Source: Labilibacter sediminis
Lineage (GTDB): Bacteria > Bacteroidota > Bacteroidia > Bacteroidales > Marinilabiliaceae
Reading direction: 5' to 3'
Assembly (NCBI RefSeq): GCF_005877885.1
Contig: NZ_VCHY01000022.1
Location: 1-64,000, forward strand
Length of the DNA stretch: 64,000 nucleotides
The notes beneath the pieces were generated by a model. The model did no database searches. It was not told the origin of the DNA and saw only the letters and a program-made list of their open reading frames with translations. The translations under genes and the position numbers were made by a program. Within the stretch, counting starts at the first letter, position 1. Every line of letters starts with the position of its first letter. This document shows positions 30,177 through 40,209 of the stretch, piece after piece.

Positions 30177-32099
30177 TTAATCCATATCCGCCGTATAATC
30201 GGCTATCCCCGATGTTTTATCAGGCCAGCCCGGATTCTGATAGATGGGCGATGTAGAAACATCTCCATTTTGTGAAGTCATATATATTTCACTTACAGGA
30301 ATTGGTTCCAGATAATGGGCTTTTGGAAAAGTATAACCATTATAAGATTCAGCTGAAGGATTCAGTTTTAAAGGCTGAATATAATTTCCAAAACCAGACT
30401 GACTGACAATTTCTGAAGTGATGTTTTCAGGTTCATAATACTGGTAAAAGCTTTCCCACAGGTTAATACCTTCAATATTGTAATTCACCATGTGATCCAG
30501 GGCTCTCCACCTTTTCAGATCCATATAACGCAAACCCTCTGCTACCAATTCGCTTCTTCGCTCCCTGCGAATATTGTACAATACCGGCGATATAAATTGA
30601 TTGCGTGACTTAACAGCAAGATCGTTTTCCTTAGACAAATCAGTTAAGCTTATTGTTAACTGATAATCGGTACTTACCCCGGCCCTGGCACGAAGTGCTT
30701 TCCAATATTCGTCGCACCTGTTATCAAGAGACTGATGACGCTCATAATAAGCCTCCATGTAAATCAGGTAAGCCTCTGCAGCTCTAAAAACCGGAACAGC
30801 ACTTGTTCCCTGACCTGCCACATCTTGCCCTTCTTCGTAACTTATCCATTTTTTCAACTCATAACCGGTCGCTGTTCCCTGGTTACCAACAACATTAATC
30901 CGTGGCAGGTAATCAACTATGGTATCTTCAACCATAACGCCATCAACCAGTATATTCTGAACAATAAAACCAGCTTCTTTAACCGACTGAACAAGACGTT
31001 CATCGCGATTTTGCAAGGCATAATATACCATAGCATCACCCTTATACAATCCGGTTTCGTCAGCATATATAGGTCGACCATCGCTAAGTAAGAAAGACTC
31101 CACACATGCTTTAGTTAAGCCGGTTCCTCCTCCTGATCGTGATAAATAATAAGTTCCCCCATGCATAACAATACCTGTAGCATAATGACGCGCCAAAATC
31201 ACCTCTTCAATAGTTTCTATACCGCTGGTGCGGTTAAATAAATCCTGATAATTGTTATATAAAGGTCGGCTCTGAGCCACCTCACCAGCCGCTTTATAGG
31301 CCTCTTCAAAGAAAAAGTTGTATTCTCCTTCAATAGAACCACTCTCAAATTCAAAGTCAGGATACACTTTACTACCAGGCCATTTTTCATTACCGGGAGT
31401 CAATGCTGTTCCCTGGTGGTATTTAAGCCATGTACCTTCGTACAAGGCCACCCTTGCTTTTAATAAAAGAGCTGCATCACGGTTGAGTCGTCCTAATACA
31501 GGTTCTGTAACCAGCATTTTTGAAGCGGCTGAATCCAGATCGGCAAGTATAAACCTGGCCACCTGATTACGAGGAGCACGTTTACTGGCCTTCACCAAAT
31601 CCTCAAATTTATCACTAAGCTCCTTATCAATTATTGGTACATCACCATAGTTAAAAAGCAAACGAAAATAATTAAGAGCCCTGAAAAAGTGGGCTTCTCC
31701 GAGGTAATGATTAATTAATTCCGGAGAACCGGTAATGGAATTATCGGCCATTCTGGTTGAAATCCTATCTATAAAATAATTTACATCCCGAATGGTTTCA
31801 AACTTCCACTCAGATTTATTAAGCAAAGGTGTTTGCTTCTCGCCCTTAAAAAAATTATTATTGGGCCAATGCGAAGCCTGATTATCACTATTGTTGTCAG
31901 TAGCATAAACGCCGCCCCACCAGTTACTAATGCTCGGGAATTGATCATAGAAAGTGGCGTTAAACATGGCCATGTCTTCCACATTGTGGAAAAACTCTTC
32001 TTCGGAACCAAAATCAAGTGGTTCGCGTTGTAAAAAATCTTCACATGCTGTAAAAAGCACTAATAAAGATGTTATGAATATATAATGTAATCTTGTCAT
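30177..32099 (-). CDS. SusD-like surface glycan-binding lipoprotein (PUL)
   Basis: A 640-residue SusD family lipoprotein that caps the SusC channel and binds glycan at the cell surface. I start at 32099, where MTRLHYIFITSLLVLFTAC gives a perfect lipoprotein signal; the longer frame to 32219 only overlaps the end of susC. Features include the SusD N-terminal LQREPLDFGSEEEFF, the TPR helices (NHYLGEAHFFRALNYFRLLF) and the C-terminal RRERRSELVAEGLRYMDLKRWR block. It follows susC by 40 bp. Its length is somewhat above the usual 500-600, fitting a ligand that is large or branched. Confidence 0.95.
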   Translation of the reverse strand: MTRLHYIFITSLLVLFTACEDFLQREPLDFGSEEEFFHNVEDMAMFNATFYDQFPSISNWWGGVYATDNNSDNQASHWPNNNFFKGEKQTPLLNKSEWKFETIRDVNYFIDRISTRMADNSITGSPELINHYLGEAHFFRALNYFRLLFNYGDVPIIDKELSDKFEDLVKASKRAPRNQVARFILADLDSAASKMLVTEPVLGRLNRDAALLLKARVALYEGTWLKYHQGTALTPGNEKWPGSKVYPDFEFESGSIEGEYNFFFEEAYKAAGEVAQSRPLYNNYQDLFNRTSGIETIEEVILARHYATGIVMHGGTYYLSRSGGGTGLTKACVESFLLSDGRPIYADETGLYKGDAMVYYALQNRDERLVQSVKEAGFIVQNILVDGVMVEDTIVDYLPRINVVGNQGTATGYELKKWISYEEGQDVAGQGTSAVPVFRAAEAYLIYMEAYYERHQSLDNRCDEYWKALRARAGVSTDYQLTISLTDLSKENDLAVKSRNQFISPVLYNIRRERRSELVAEGLRYMDLKRWRALDHMVNYNIEGINLWESFYQYYEPENITSEIVSQSGFGNYIQPLKLNPSAESYNGYTFPKAHYLEPIPVSEIYMTSQNGDVSTSPIYQNPGWPDKTSGIADYTADMD

Positions 32100-32139
32100 G
32101 TGTTTTGTATTATTAAATGAACCTAACAAGCTGAAAATG

Positions 32140-35100
32140 TTAAAAAGTGACCGAAAGGCCAATAGCAAATGTACCATACATCGGGTAGGTCTTACCACCT
32201 CCCCATTCTCCGCCACCAATGGCTTCAGGATCTAATATCATCAAATCTGTATGTGTCCAGATATTCTCGGCCGAAAAATATAATCTTGCCTTTTGAACGT
32301 ATTCAGACATAAAGTTCTGCTTAGGTAAGTTAAAGCCTACCTGTACATTTTTCAGTCTTAAATAAGAGGCATCCTGCATATAATGATCATTAACCCACTT
32401 GTTGTTACCTGCTATACTTATCCTTGCATAATATGAATCAAGGTTAGCGCCCAAAGGATCACCGGCAGGCCTGAAATAATCAAGATGCTCAGTAAATAAA
32501 GAACGTTGCCATTGGGATGCAACTCCAAAGAAAGTAGCACTATTCTTGAAAAATACATCTCTTTTTCCAACACCCTGGAAGAAAACACTAAAGTCAACAA
32601 ACTTATATTTACCACCCAATCTTAAACCATACATGTAACGAGGAGTTCCATTACCAATAACCGAAAGATCTCCCGGATCCTGGATAGAGTTACCACCTGC
32701 ATTAATACTTCCTGAACCATCGATATCTTTATACATAAAGTCTCCTGCTCCCCATTTAGCTCCTATTTGCGATTGAGAAGTATGTTCTTGCCATTGCTGC
32801 ATCTCCAAATCGGTTTTGGCGATACCTTCTACCTGGTATCCCCATATATCACCAATTTTCTTTCCAACAAAAAAGTTATCCAACGAACCATCGGGACTGT
32901 CATATTTGGTTACTTCACTTTGGTAATCACTCAATGAAAACGAGATATCATAACTAAAGTCTGAACCTATCCTGTCGCGATAAAACAACTCAAGCTCCCA
33001 GCCATCTGTTTGTAATTCAGCGTTATTGGTCTTTGGAGGTTCGGCACCAAATACTGCAGGTAGCGGTTTTGCAGGCCCCACCATGTTCTTTGTTACCCGT
33101 CGGTACCAGTCAAATGCACCACCAAAACGATTTCCCCAGAAAGCAAAATCCAAACCTGCTGAAACATTTTCAATACGTTCCCAGGTTAAATCCGTAGTAA
33201 AAGGAGCCGGAGCAGGAAGTACCGTTGCATTATCACCTCCTAACACAATACCTCCAACTCCTGGCAACATGTGTTGAAAATAGGGATAAAAGCTCTGAGT
33301 ATTCTGGTTCCCTAACTGTCCGTAAGACGCCCTTAACTTAATCATTTCAAAGCCCTTATCAGACAGACCTTTCATAAAGTTTTCCTGTGCCAGATTCCAT
33401 CCAAAAGAAAAGGAAGGAAAAACTCCCCATCGCTGGTCTTCCGGGAAACGGGATGCGCCATCAGCTCTCAGGTTAGCCTCCACCATATATTTATCAGCAA
33501 ATACATAGTTAATACGCGAGAAAATACCCAGGTTAGACCACTCCCCCTTCTTTTCCGACATCATTGGATTGTCTCCGGGACCTGAAGGCAAAAAGGGTGT
33601 ATCATCAAGTAGTATGTTATCAGAAGATAAACGTGTTGTTTCGGTATAATAATATTCAGTTTGAACACCCGCTAAAACTTTAAAGAAATGTTTGTCACGG
33701 GTCATCTCATAATCCGTTCTAAAATTGGTGCTTACATAATTGACATAGCCATAACCTTTTTCATAATAGCTTGTTCCGGCAGGTGGCTGACGTCTAAAAG
33801 TACCATTATCTCTAATGTCAGTAACATCGGTAACCCCCTCCAAAACAGCATAATACTCCTGAGTACCATCGGGTTGCGTCAGAGCCAGTTTTTTAAATTG
33901 GCGTGTATTACGAGGATTTTCAATCCTACTTCCCAAATCTGCATATATTTTCCAGTTTTTAACCGGCTCAAAGGTTAACTTGGCCTGATTATACAAAAGC
34001 TGTTTTTTTTGCACCTGACGCCCCCCATTTTGCAATGAAGGTATTAAGGATCTGGGATTATAATCACCATTAGGGAACATAACAGGGTCCACAGGAAAGC
34101 GCCGTCCCAAATTATGAAAGAACAAACCATTTAAAGCCGATGGTTTATTATTTTCTGTGGTCACTAACTTGGTATTCCAGTTTAGATTAAGCTTATCATT
34201 CAATTTTACATTAACCCTACCGTTTACCGAAAAACGCTTATAGTTATCATCGGCATACTTAAACAGGCCATTTTGCTTCAAGTAATTACCAGAAAAGTAA
34301 TACACCACTTTATCTCCACCTCCACTCAGGCTTAAATTATGTTCCTGCGAGGGAACTATCGAATTCAGGTGTACATCGTACCAATCGGTATTAGCCCATG
34401 CCTGCTGGCTATTAATCCAGCGATTTTGAGTTGGATGAGCTGCGGACCCGTGCTCAAGCTCCCCTCTTTGATATCTAAGTATCTTATCAAGCTGTGCATT
34501 TGGAAACTGAGCTCTTCCTCCAGCATTCAAATTTGCATCATTTATCATTAAGGCATAGGTGTAGGAGTCAACCACATCCGGTATATTTAAGGGTTGTGAC
34601 AAACGTAAATTCGATGAATACGTAAACTCCTTTTTCTTATCGCCAGACTTGGTGGTAATCAGAATAACACCAAAAGGCGCACGTGAACCGTATATTGATG
34701 CAGACGCAGCATCCTTAAGAACAGAAATATTTTCAATATCATTTGGGTTAACAGAGGATATATCACCCTCCAAACCATCGATAAGCACTAGCGGACTGGA
34801 GCTTGATCCTTCACCAATGGTACCTACCCCACGAATATTAATATCCATGGCCTGACCAGGAGCTCCTCCCTGATCATTGCTAATATTTAAACCTGCGATA
34901 ACACCTTGTAACCCATCCGCCACACTTGATATCGGACGCGACTCAATGGCCTTTGTATCAATGGTTTTTACAGCACCGGTAGCATTGGCTTTCTTTTGTG
35001 TACCAAAACCTACAATAACTACCTCATCTAAATCCAGGTTACTACTCATTTTAACGTCAAAGAAGCGCTTTGTTCCAACCTTATACTCCTGACTCCCAAA

Positions 35101-35331
35101 ACCTACAAATGAGATAATTATAACACTTTCTTCACCTGATACTTCTAAACTAAAATTACCATCAATGTCAGTTATGGTTCCACTGGTAGTTCCCTTCACC
35201 AACACTGATGCACCTGGCAAGCCCATATCAGTATCATCCTTCACATTACCGGTAATGGTAATATTCTGAGCCATGGCTGTTAAAATACAAAGCCATGCCA
35301 TTATTCCTATTGCTATTATCTTTTTTTTCAT
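32140..35331 (-). CDS. SusC-like TonB-dependent oligosaccharide importer (PUL)
   Basis: A 1063-residue outer-membrane receptor. Signal peptide (MKKKIIAIGIMAWLCILTAM A), carboxypeptidase-D-like domain (about 25-105, GTTSGTITDIDGNFSLEV), TonB plug (about 110-240, with ISVLKDAASASIYGSRAPFG) and a 22-strand barrel to a C-terminal Phe (FAIGLSVTF). It pairs with the SusD gene downstream and imports the products of the surface GH18 enzymes using energy from TonB. The plug block GSRAPFGVILITTK is fully conserved. A lipoprotein gene lies 41 bp upstream, suggesting a single surface complex. Confidence 0.96.
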   Translation of the reverse strand: MKKKIIAIGIMAWLCILTAMAQNITITGNVKDDTDMGLPGASVLVKGTTSGTITDIDGNFSLEVSGEESVIIISFVGFGSQEYKVGTKRFFDVKMSSNLDLDEVVIVGFGTQKKANATGAVKTIDTKAIESRPISSVADGLQGVIAGLNISNDQGGAPGQAMDINIRGVGTIGEGSSSSPLVLIDGLEGDISSVNPNDIENISVLKDAASASIYGSRAPFGVILITTKSGDKKKEFTYSSNLRLSQPLNIPDVVDSYTYALMINDANLNAGGRAQFPNAQLDKILRYQRGELEHGSAAHPTQNRWINSQQAWANTDWYDVHLNSIVPSQEHNLSLSGGGDKVVYYFSGNYLKQNGLFKYADDNYKRFSVNGRVNVKLNDKLNLNWNTKLVTTENNKPSALNGLFFHNLGRRFPVDPVMFPNGDYNPRSLIPSLQNGGRQVQKKQLLYNQAKLTFEPVKNWKIYADLGSRIENPRNTRQFKKLALTQPDGTQEYYAVLEGVTDVTDIRDNGTFRRQPPAGTSYYEKGYGYVNYVSTNFRTDYEMTRDKHFFKVLAGVQTEYYYTETTRLSSDNILLDDTPFLPSGPGDNPMMSEKKGEWSNLGIFSRINYVFADKYMVEANLRADGASRFPEDQRWGVFPSFSFGWNLAQENFMKGLSDKGFEMIKLRASYGQLGNQNTQSFYPYFQHMLPGVGGIVLGGDNATVLPAPAPFTTDLTWERIENVSAGLDFAFWGNRFGGAFDWYRRVTKNMVGPAKPLPAVFGAEPPKTNNAELQTDGWELELFYRDRIGSDFSYDISFSLSDYQSEVTKYDSPDGSLDNFFVGKKIGDIWGYQVEGIAKTDLEMQQWQEHTSQSQIGAKWGAGDFMYKDIDGSGSINAGGNSIQDPGDLSVIGNGTPRYMYGLRLGGKYKFVDFSVFFQGVGKRDVFFKNSATFFGVASQWQRSLFTEHLDYFRPAGDPLGANLDSYYARISIAGNNKWVNDHYMQDASYLRLKNVQVGFNLPKQNFMSEYVQKARLYFSAENIWTHTDLMILDPEAIGGGEWGGGKTYPMYGTFAIGLSVTF

Positions 35332-35372
35332 AATTTATCTGATCTCCAGTTACCTGTCTGATTCTCCTATAA

Positions 35373-35969
35373 CTATTCTTCAATCATCGATTTTTGTGAG
35401 TACTGAATTTTATATATAACACTACTATCCCTTGTGATGATGTACTGTGTTTGAACCTTTCTTCTTGTGGATACAGTACTGTTGGGATTACTCGACCTTG
35501 GATTTATATTATAATCAATAATTGCATCGCCAATACCTGCTACAATGTCATTTTTAATCCAGGTTGCCCTGGTACTTCTAAAAGGAATAGTTGGTGCAGT
35601 CCAGCGAGCATTTGATTGTAAGCGAATGTACAGCCTGTTTTTATACTTTGGTAAAAGGATTAATGGCAAAGTATATAACTTAGCTGTTTCCCCCTCGTAA
35701 TAAACTGTATCTTTTTTTAATTTATCAAATGTACCATCATCTAAAAACAGACTATCCGTTTTTATATAAGACCTGATGTAGGTAGAGTCCGTCAGTTCAG
35801 CATTATCTAAAGCATAAGTATAATCATATACACCCACAGAATCAGTAATACTGACAATAGCCAGTTCAGAAGGTAGTTCCTTATTCCCAAACTCCAGCTT
35901 CTCTTCTTCACAACCCGCAAGCCAAAACAAGCAGTATAGACTTACTAATGTAACAAATAACTTATTCAT
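35373..35969 (-). CDS. PUL lipoprotein, candidate surface accessory protein
   Basis: A 198-residue lipoprotein (MNKLFVTLVSLYCLFWLAGC, then EEEKLEFGN). The acidic stretch right after the lipidated Cys resembles the surface-export signal of Bacteroidota lipoproteins. I recognise no named domain. The mature part is beta-rich with many Thr/Ser (DSTYIRSYIKTDSLFLDDGT). Lying 10 bp after a GH18 gene and 41 bp before susC, it holds the place where accessory surface glycan-binding proteins are found, but it is much shorter than typical SusE/F or SGBP proteins. Function is inference from position. Confidence 0.75.
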   Translation of the reverse strand: MNKLFVTLVSLYCLFWLAGCEEEKLEFGNKELPSELAIVSITDSVGVYDYTYALDNAELTDSTYIRSYIKTDSLFLDDGTFDKLKKDTVYYEGETAKLYTLPLILLPKYKNRLYIRLQSNARWTAPTIPFRSTRATWIKNDIVAGIGDAIIDYNINPRSSNPNSTVSTRRKVQTQYIITRDSSVIYKIQYSQKSMIEE

Positions 35970-35979
35970 AACTAAAAAT

Positions 35980-38514
35980 TTATTTAACTAATATTTTTGC
36001 CTGGTAATTATTTCCAAGCAAGGATGTTACCTTCATCAAATAATAACCCGGCTTTACATCAGACACTTTAATCTGATTGGTCTTCAACTCTTGTTTAACC
36101 ATCTTGCCTGTTAAATTAAATATGCTCACGGTATCCACTTCTTCTCCTGAAGGCATCTCTACACTTACGTTTTGATTAGCCGGATTTGGGTAAACCTTTA
36201 TGGTATCATAAGCCTTCTTATCTTCTGGCAAAGCAGTTGGTAATAAATTCACTTCCGTGATAAGCGTATCCACATTGCTATGTAAAGAATAACTTGCTGC
36301 TTTTACCAGGCTGTATTGATGCGAAGTTTTTACATCATTGCCCATATCCCAATACATTATACCTCCCAAATCATTATCGTGAATAAACTCACAACGAGCA
36401 ATTGTTTGATTATAACCGGTAAAGTATCGTCGAAAACCATCAGCATCTATTACATTATCCATCTCAGGCGAATAACCATCATCTAAAAGTCCTTTACGCA
36501 CACCAATGGAAGGTACTCCAAGCTTTTCATTGGTAACAGGATCAAAGCCATTTGAAGTGATAGTGGCATATGACAGAATAATTTTTTCATTAGGGAACCT
36601 GTCATCCGCCTTAAAGCGATCGAGTGCATCCTGATAAGTACTCCACATAAACATGTTTTGATTAGGACCATATATCTGAAACTGAAAATAATCCACTAAA
36701 CCCACATATTGATGAGGTAACCAATAGGAAACGTAATGCGGCGTAACAGTAAGGTTTTTATCGGCAGGCAGCTCAGCTCGTATTGCTTCAATCACTTTTC
36801 CATAATTTTCCCAACCAACATTAGTGTATGTCCATTCAAAGTCCAGATCAAATCCATCAATATAAGCATCCATTTCAATAGCCGCCTTTTTTACTTCTGA
36901 GGCGAATGTGGAACGAAAAGCCGGATCAGCAAAGGCAGCTTCCCATTCGTTGAAATTTTTATTTCTGATACCAGCCCTTATCTTATAGCCACGATGCCCT
37001 TTATAATGATCGCGCAATACAGACACAAAATGCTTATACGAATAGGAGTCATAGCCCACATTGTCAGCATTGTTATAATGCCAGTACGAATCAAACATAT
37101 GTAAAACATCGGCATTTACTTTAATTTTATCACTTGGCATGGGGGTAGTAGTCATGGCATATCCCATTTCACTTCCGGAACGATATCCATCCCAAACCAC
37201 TGTTTCATCAAATTTGGCATTTAAGTTTATTCCAATATACGCAGGTGTATCTTCTAAACCGGATAACTGATAATTATTGACCTCTTGGTTGTTATTTACC
37301 GCATAATAGGTAACACCATTAAAAGTAGTTTGAAATACCTGGTTTTTAGTAGTTGAATAGGCTGCAACGCCTAAATGAATCCATTCCCCAACTTTCATAT
37401 AATTAATACGACTATAGTCAACTCCGTTAACACGTACATAAATTCTTTTTTTGGCTTCATCGCCCAGACGGATTGAAAAGCCTTCGGTGTCTGACTTTTC
37501 TTTTTTAAAGATATAGGCTCCTTCTGTCCATTCTTCAAGGTATATCCATGAGGAAAAGGTATATTGATCTTCGGGGTTGAGCACTTTACTCCCCACTTGC
37601 ATAAAGGCTCCATCACCATTAAGAGACAGCACTCCATCCCTGCCCGCATAACTTTCCAGGTGCCCTCCATTGGTCACCGTTCCCTGGTTATCAGGAAAAG
37701 GCACCTCCATCTTACCAGTAGCATCCGGATAAAGGGAAAGTATAATCAGATCATTGGATAACAAATATTTGTCGTGATCTATTTGTCGATCAGCCCATCG
37801 GTGAAATTCAGTATATGCTACAGAAAGTCTGTACTTAAAATGCTGATTGTCGCTTACCAGCTCACGTACGGCATTTTCTGTTAAAACACCATGGTGCTTT
37901 AATTTATAATCAACTATATTGGGGCATAAGTTCTGATCAAACTTATAATAAACCACTAAATCCTGATAATACGGATGGTGCTTATTAACGGTATTACGCC
38001 ACATATGAAAAAACGGATCTTCAATAGCTACTTTCCAAATTCTAAACTCATCAATACGTCCTTCAAATCCATCTCCTCCCATTACAAAATCATCCGGGGA
38101 AGCAGGAAGGGTTTGATTAATTGTTTCTGTCAGCACACTGGCACCATTAACAAATACCTCAACCTCACCTTGTTGATATGTAAGGGTAATATTATTCCAT
38201 GCGTTAGGTATTAAAGCATTTGATGTTAACGCTACAGTTGATTCTCCGGCAGTAAAATTCAAAGTATTTTGGCCACCCAGCTTAACTGACACCTGCGAAT
38301 TCCCTGATCCCCGGCTAAAAACTGTTGCTCCGGAAGTCCATACATCTGCATTAAGCCAAAACTGTATGGTATAATTATTTAAATCATCCAGCTCTGCTAT
38401 ATTTCTATAATTCACAGTACCTCCTGATGATAATTTGAGGGAATAATTATCAACTTGTCCACTAATTGCTACAGTACTTAATAAGACGAAAATGAATAGT
38501 AATGCCTTTTTCAT
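35980..38514 (-). CDS. T9SS-secreted LamG-LamG-GH18 endoglycosidase B (PUL)
   Basis: An 844-residue paralogue of the GH18 protein that follows susD, with the same order: signal peptide (MKKALLFIFVLLSTVAISGQ), two LamG modules (about 20-190 and 295-450), GH18 barrel and a type A sorting domain (VYPNPANQNVSVEM ... GYYLMKVTSLL). The signature is DGFDLDFE at about residue 550, with catalytic Glu kept. I start at 38514 because this Met begins the signal peptide; an upstream frame to 38565 runs into a foldback repeat. The two paralogues differ around the active site (WTYTNVGW against WNYSPQEW), so they may cut different linkages or glycoforms. Confidence 0.9.
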   Translation of the reverse strand: MKKALLFIFVLLSTVAISGQVDNYSLKLSSGGTVNYRNIAELDDLNNYTIQFWLNADVWTSGATVFSRGSGNSQVSVKLGGQNTLNFTAGESTVALTSNALIPNAWNNITLTYQQGEVEVFVNGASVLTETINQTLPASPDDFVMGGDGFEGRIDEFRIWKVAIEDPFFHMWRNTVNKHHPYYQDLVVYYKFDQNLCPNIVDYKLKHHGVLTENAVRELVSDNQHFKYRLSVAYTEFHRWADRQIDHDKYLLSNDLIILSLYPDATGKMEVPFPDNQGTVTNGGHLESYAGRDGVLSLNGDGAFMQVGSKVLNPEDQYTFSSWIYLEEWTEGAYIFKKEKSDTEGFSIRLGDEAKKRIYVRVNGVDYSRINYMKVGEWIHLGVAAYSTTKNQVFQTTFNGVTYYAVNNNQEVNNYQLSGLEDTPAYIGINLNAKFDETVVWDGYRSGSEMGYAMTTTPMPSDKIKVNADVLHMFDSYWHYNNADNVGYDSYSYKHFVSVLRDHYKGHRGYKIRAGIRNKNFNEWEAAFADPAFRSTFASEVKKAAIEMDAYIDGFDLDFEWTYTNVGWENYGKVIEAIRAELPADKNLTVTPHYVSYWLPHQYVGLVDYFQFQIYGPNQNMFMWSTYQDALDRFKADDRFPNEKIILSYATITSNGFDPVTNEKLGVPSIGVRKGLLDDGYSPEMDNVIDADGFRRYFTGYNQTIARCEFIHDNDLGGIMYWDMGNDVKTSHQYSLVKAASYSLHSNVDTLITEVNLLPTALPEDKKAYDTIKVYPNPANQNVSVEMPSGEEVDTVSIFNLTGKMVKQELKTNQIKVSDVKPGYYLMKVTSLLGNNYQAKILVK

Positions 38515-38537
38515 GCGTTTATAATTTTCAATTGCTG

Positions 38538-38637
38538 CATGGAACTCCCAAGAAAAATTAATCATTGACTACGCCGATCTAAAGATTCGTTTGTGTGTAA
38601 ACATGAATAATTAAATTTTACATGGTCGTTTCATACG
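38538..38637. repeat. 100-bp foldback (TGGAAC...GTTTCAT family), copy 2
   Basis: CATGGAACTCCCAAGAAAAA through GACTACGCCGATCTAAAGATTC to ACATGGTCGTTTCATACG matches copy 4 (49311-49410) almost base for base. The ~25 bp to its left (GCGTTTATAATTTTCAATTG) also matches the spacer between copies 3 and 4. It sits in the leader of the GH18 gene. Confidence 0.8.
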
Positions 38638-38657
38638 CTAAAATTTATTTCCTTTGG

Positions 38658-38742
38658 TCGTATGGAACTAACCATGTTTGTACAATCATTATCCTGTGCA
38701 TTTTCATAATTCTCCAAACATGGATGTTTCATACTTTCCCTT
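38658..38742. repeat. Foldback with related ends
   Basis: TATGGAACTAACCATGTTTG pairs with the inverted CAAACATGGATGTTTCATAC. The ends (TATGGAAC / GTTTCATA) match the neighbouring family but the interior does not. Confidence 0.6.
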
Positions 38743-38795
38743 TATTAAAAATGCACTTCCGGAAAACATCACGGAAATGCATTTTATTATTAATA

Positions 38796-39902
38796 TTATT
38801 GGATAACTACCTTACCGGTTTTAACACCAACTTTTACAATATATATACCCTTAGACATTGGTATAGAGAATTGATTCTCCTGAGCAATACTTGAGTTTAC
38901 CAACTGTCCTGCTAAAGAGTAAACCATCACCTGCTCACCACTGTTAACATTGTTAATAACTAACTGTCCTTCGGCACCATAGCAGTCCAAAGATTCTTTC
39001 TGTAAAACAGGAGAGATGCTTGTTGATACGTTAGATACCAGTGTTAACTCTTCTCTTTCAACAGGAGCACCTGTTGGATTAGCTGTAAATGAAATCTCCT
39101 TAATTAGTAAAGTTGCGTTTTGAATTTGTCCCCATTTCATTCTAAAGGCAAAACGCAGTGGCATACCATCCTCCTCATTGGCAACATGATCGTATTCTAC
39201 AGCAATCCACTTGTTTGGATTATAGCTCAACACTTCCTCTTCCGTTTCCTCATCAAAGACAACATCGGCAAAATCGCCACTTTTATATTTCACATCCTGA
39301 ATCGCTCCAAATTCATCCACTTTATGATCATTTGTATAGCTATAACCAAGAATACCGTTATCGGTAGCAGTATTAAGTACATTCTGATGCATATGGAACA
39401 CCAAACGCATACGTACCGTAGCCTGCTTTTTCGCTTCTTCTTCACTTAATCCATTTGCCACTCCTGTAGCAATAGCGGTTGTATGATCTTTATGTGTATA
39501 AAAATTTAAGCTATGACCTGCATTAAAGCCACCGGAAGTACCGGCTACTCCATACGGAAACTCTGATGCACCTCCTTTTATCATCAACACCTTACCTACT
39601 TGTCCTCCCATATCAAATACCTGGAAACAACTATTATATGTTGCCGCATTTCCTGTAAAGCCCCCTGCTAACTGAATGGGAAAATCTGGATTAGACGCTG
39701 AAATAAAACCATTATTCCAATGATTTACCACATCAGCATCACTGGCAGGAACATTCCATCCGCTATAAGTTTTATCAATGGAAAACGCACCTGTTGGCTG
39801 ATCGGTAAATCTATAACGCGAAGGCGTTATATCTGTTTGGGCAAATGCGCCAGTGGATAATAAAACTCCACAAATACTCAATAATGTAAATAATCTTTTC
39901 AT
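38796..39902 (-). CDS. T9SS-secreted protein, first gene of the PUL operon
   Basis: A 368-residue secreted protein with signal peptide (MKRLFTLLSICGVLLSTGAFAQ) and a type A C-terminal sorting domain (SLDCYGAEGQLVINNVNSGE ... GIYIVKVGVKTGKVVIQ). I start at 39902 at the signal peptide, not at the longer frame to 39965. The middle (about 30-290) is beta-rich and not recognised; it may be a carbohydrate-binding jelly roll (IAVEYDHVANEEDGMPLRFA, LLIKEISFTANP). Being the first gene next to the regulator, it is likely strongly induced. I see no catalytic motif. It could be a scout glycan-binding protein, but this is inference. Confidence 0.8.
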   Translation of the reverse strand: MKRLFTLLSICGVLLSTGAFAQTDITPSRYRFTDQPTGAFSIDKTYSGWNVPASDADVVNHWNNGFISASNPDFPIQLAGGFTGNAATYNSCFQVFDMGGQVGKVLMIKGGASEFPYGVAGTSGGFNAGHSLNFYTHKDHTTAIATGVANGLSEEEAKKQATVRMRLVFHMHQNVLNTATDNGILGYSYTNDHKVDEFGAIQDVKYKSGDFADVVFDEETEEEVLSYNPNKWIAVEYDHVANEEDGMPLRFAFRMKWGQIQNATLLIKEISFTANPTGAPVEREELTLVSNVSTSISPVLQKESLDCYGAEGQLVINNVNSGEQVMVYSLAGQLVNSSIAQENQFSIPMSKGIYIVKVGVKTGKVVIQ

Positions 39903-40209
39903 AATACTTTGATTTAAGAAATGATAACTAACTGTGTGTATCCATAACTTTTCGATACAATACAAAACTAGGCCCTATACCCCTCGTTCACGTGGTGGGA
40001 TCTGCTCGTAATTAGATAAAATATCGTTCATTCACGGGGTGAATTATTGTTCATATCGCAAGTAACCATTGTTCACTCCCCACTCCTTCAATACTGATTA
40101 CCAACCCCATAACACTTCACACACTCACCTTAAAAACTACATGATCAACATTCTCAATTGATTGTTTTTTCGTAATTTTGATTAAATCATAAAGGGAAAA
40201 GACATCAAT
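39903..40209. promoter_or_regulatory. Divergent control region of the PUL and its regulator
   Basis: On the minus strand TAGTTTTG (39963-39970) is a -7 box for the PUL operon without a good -33 box, as is usual for activator-dependent promoters. On the plus strand TAATTTTG (40173-40180) can serve the regulator gene. Between 39985 and 40090 GTTCA-type words recur: GTTCACGTGGTGGG, GTTCATTCACGGGGTGAA, GTTCATATC and GTTCACTCCCCAC. These are candidate binding sites for the AraC output domain of the divergently encoded regulator. Confidence 0.5.
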
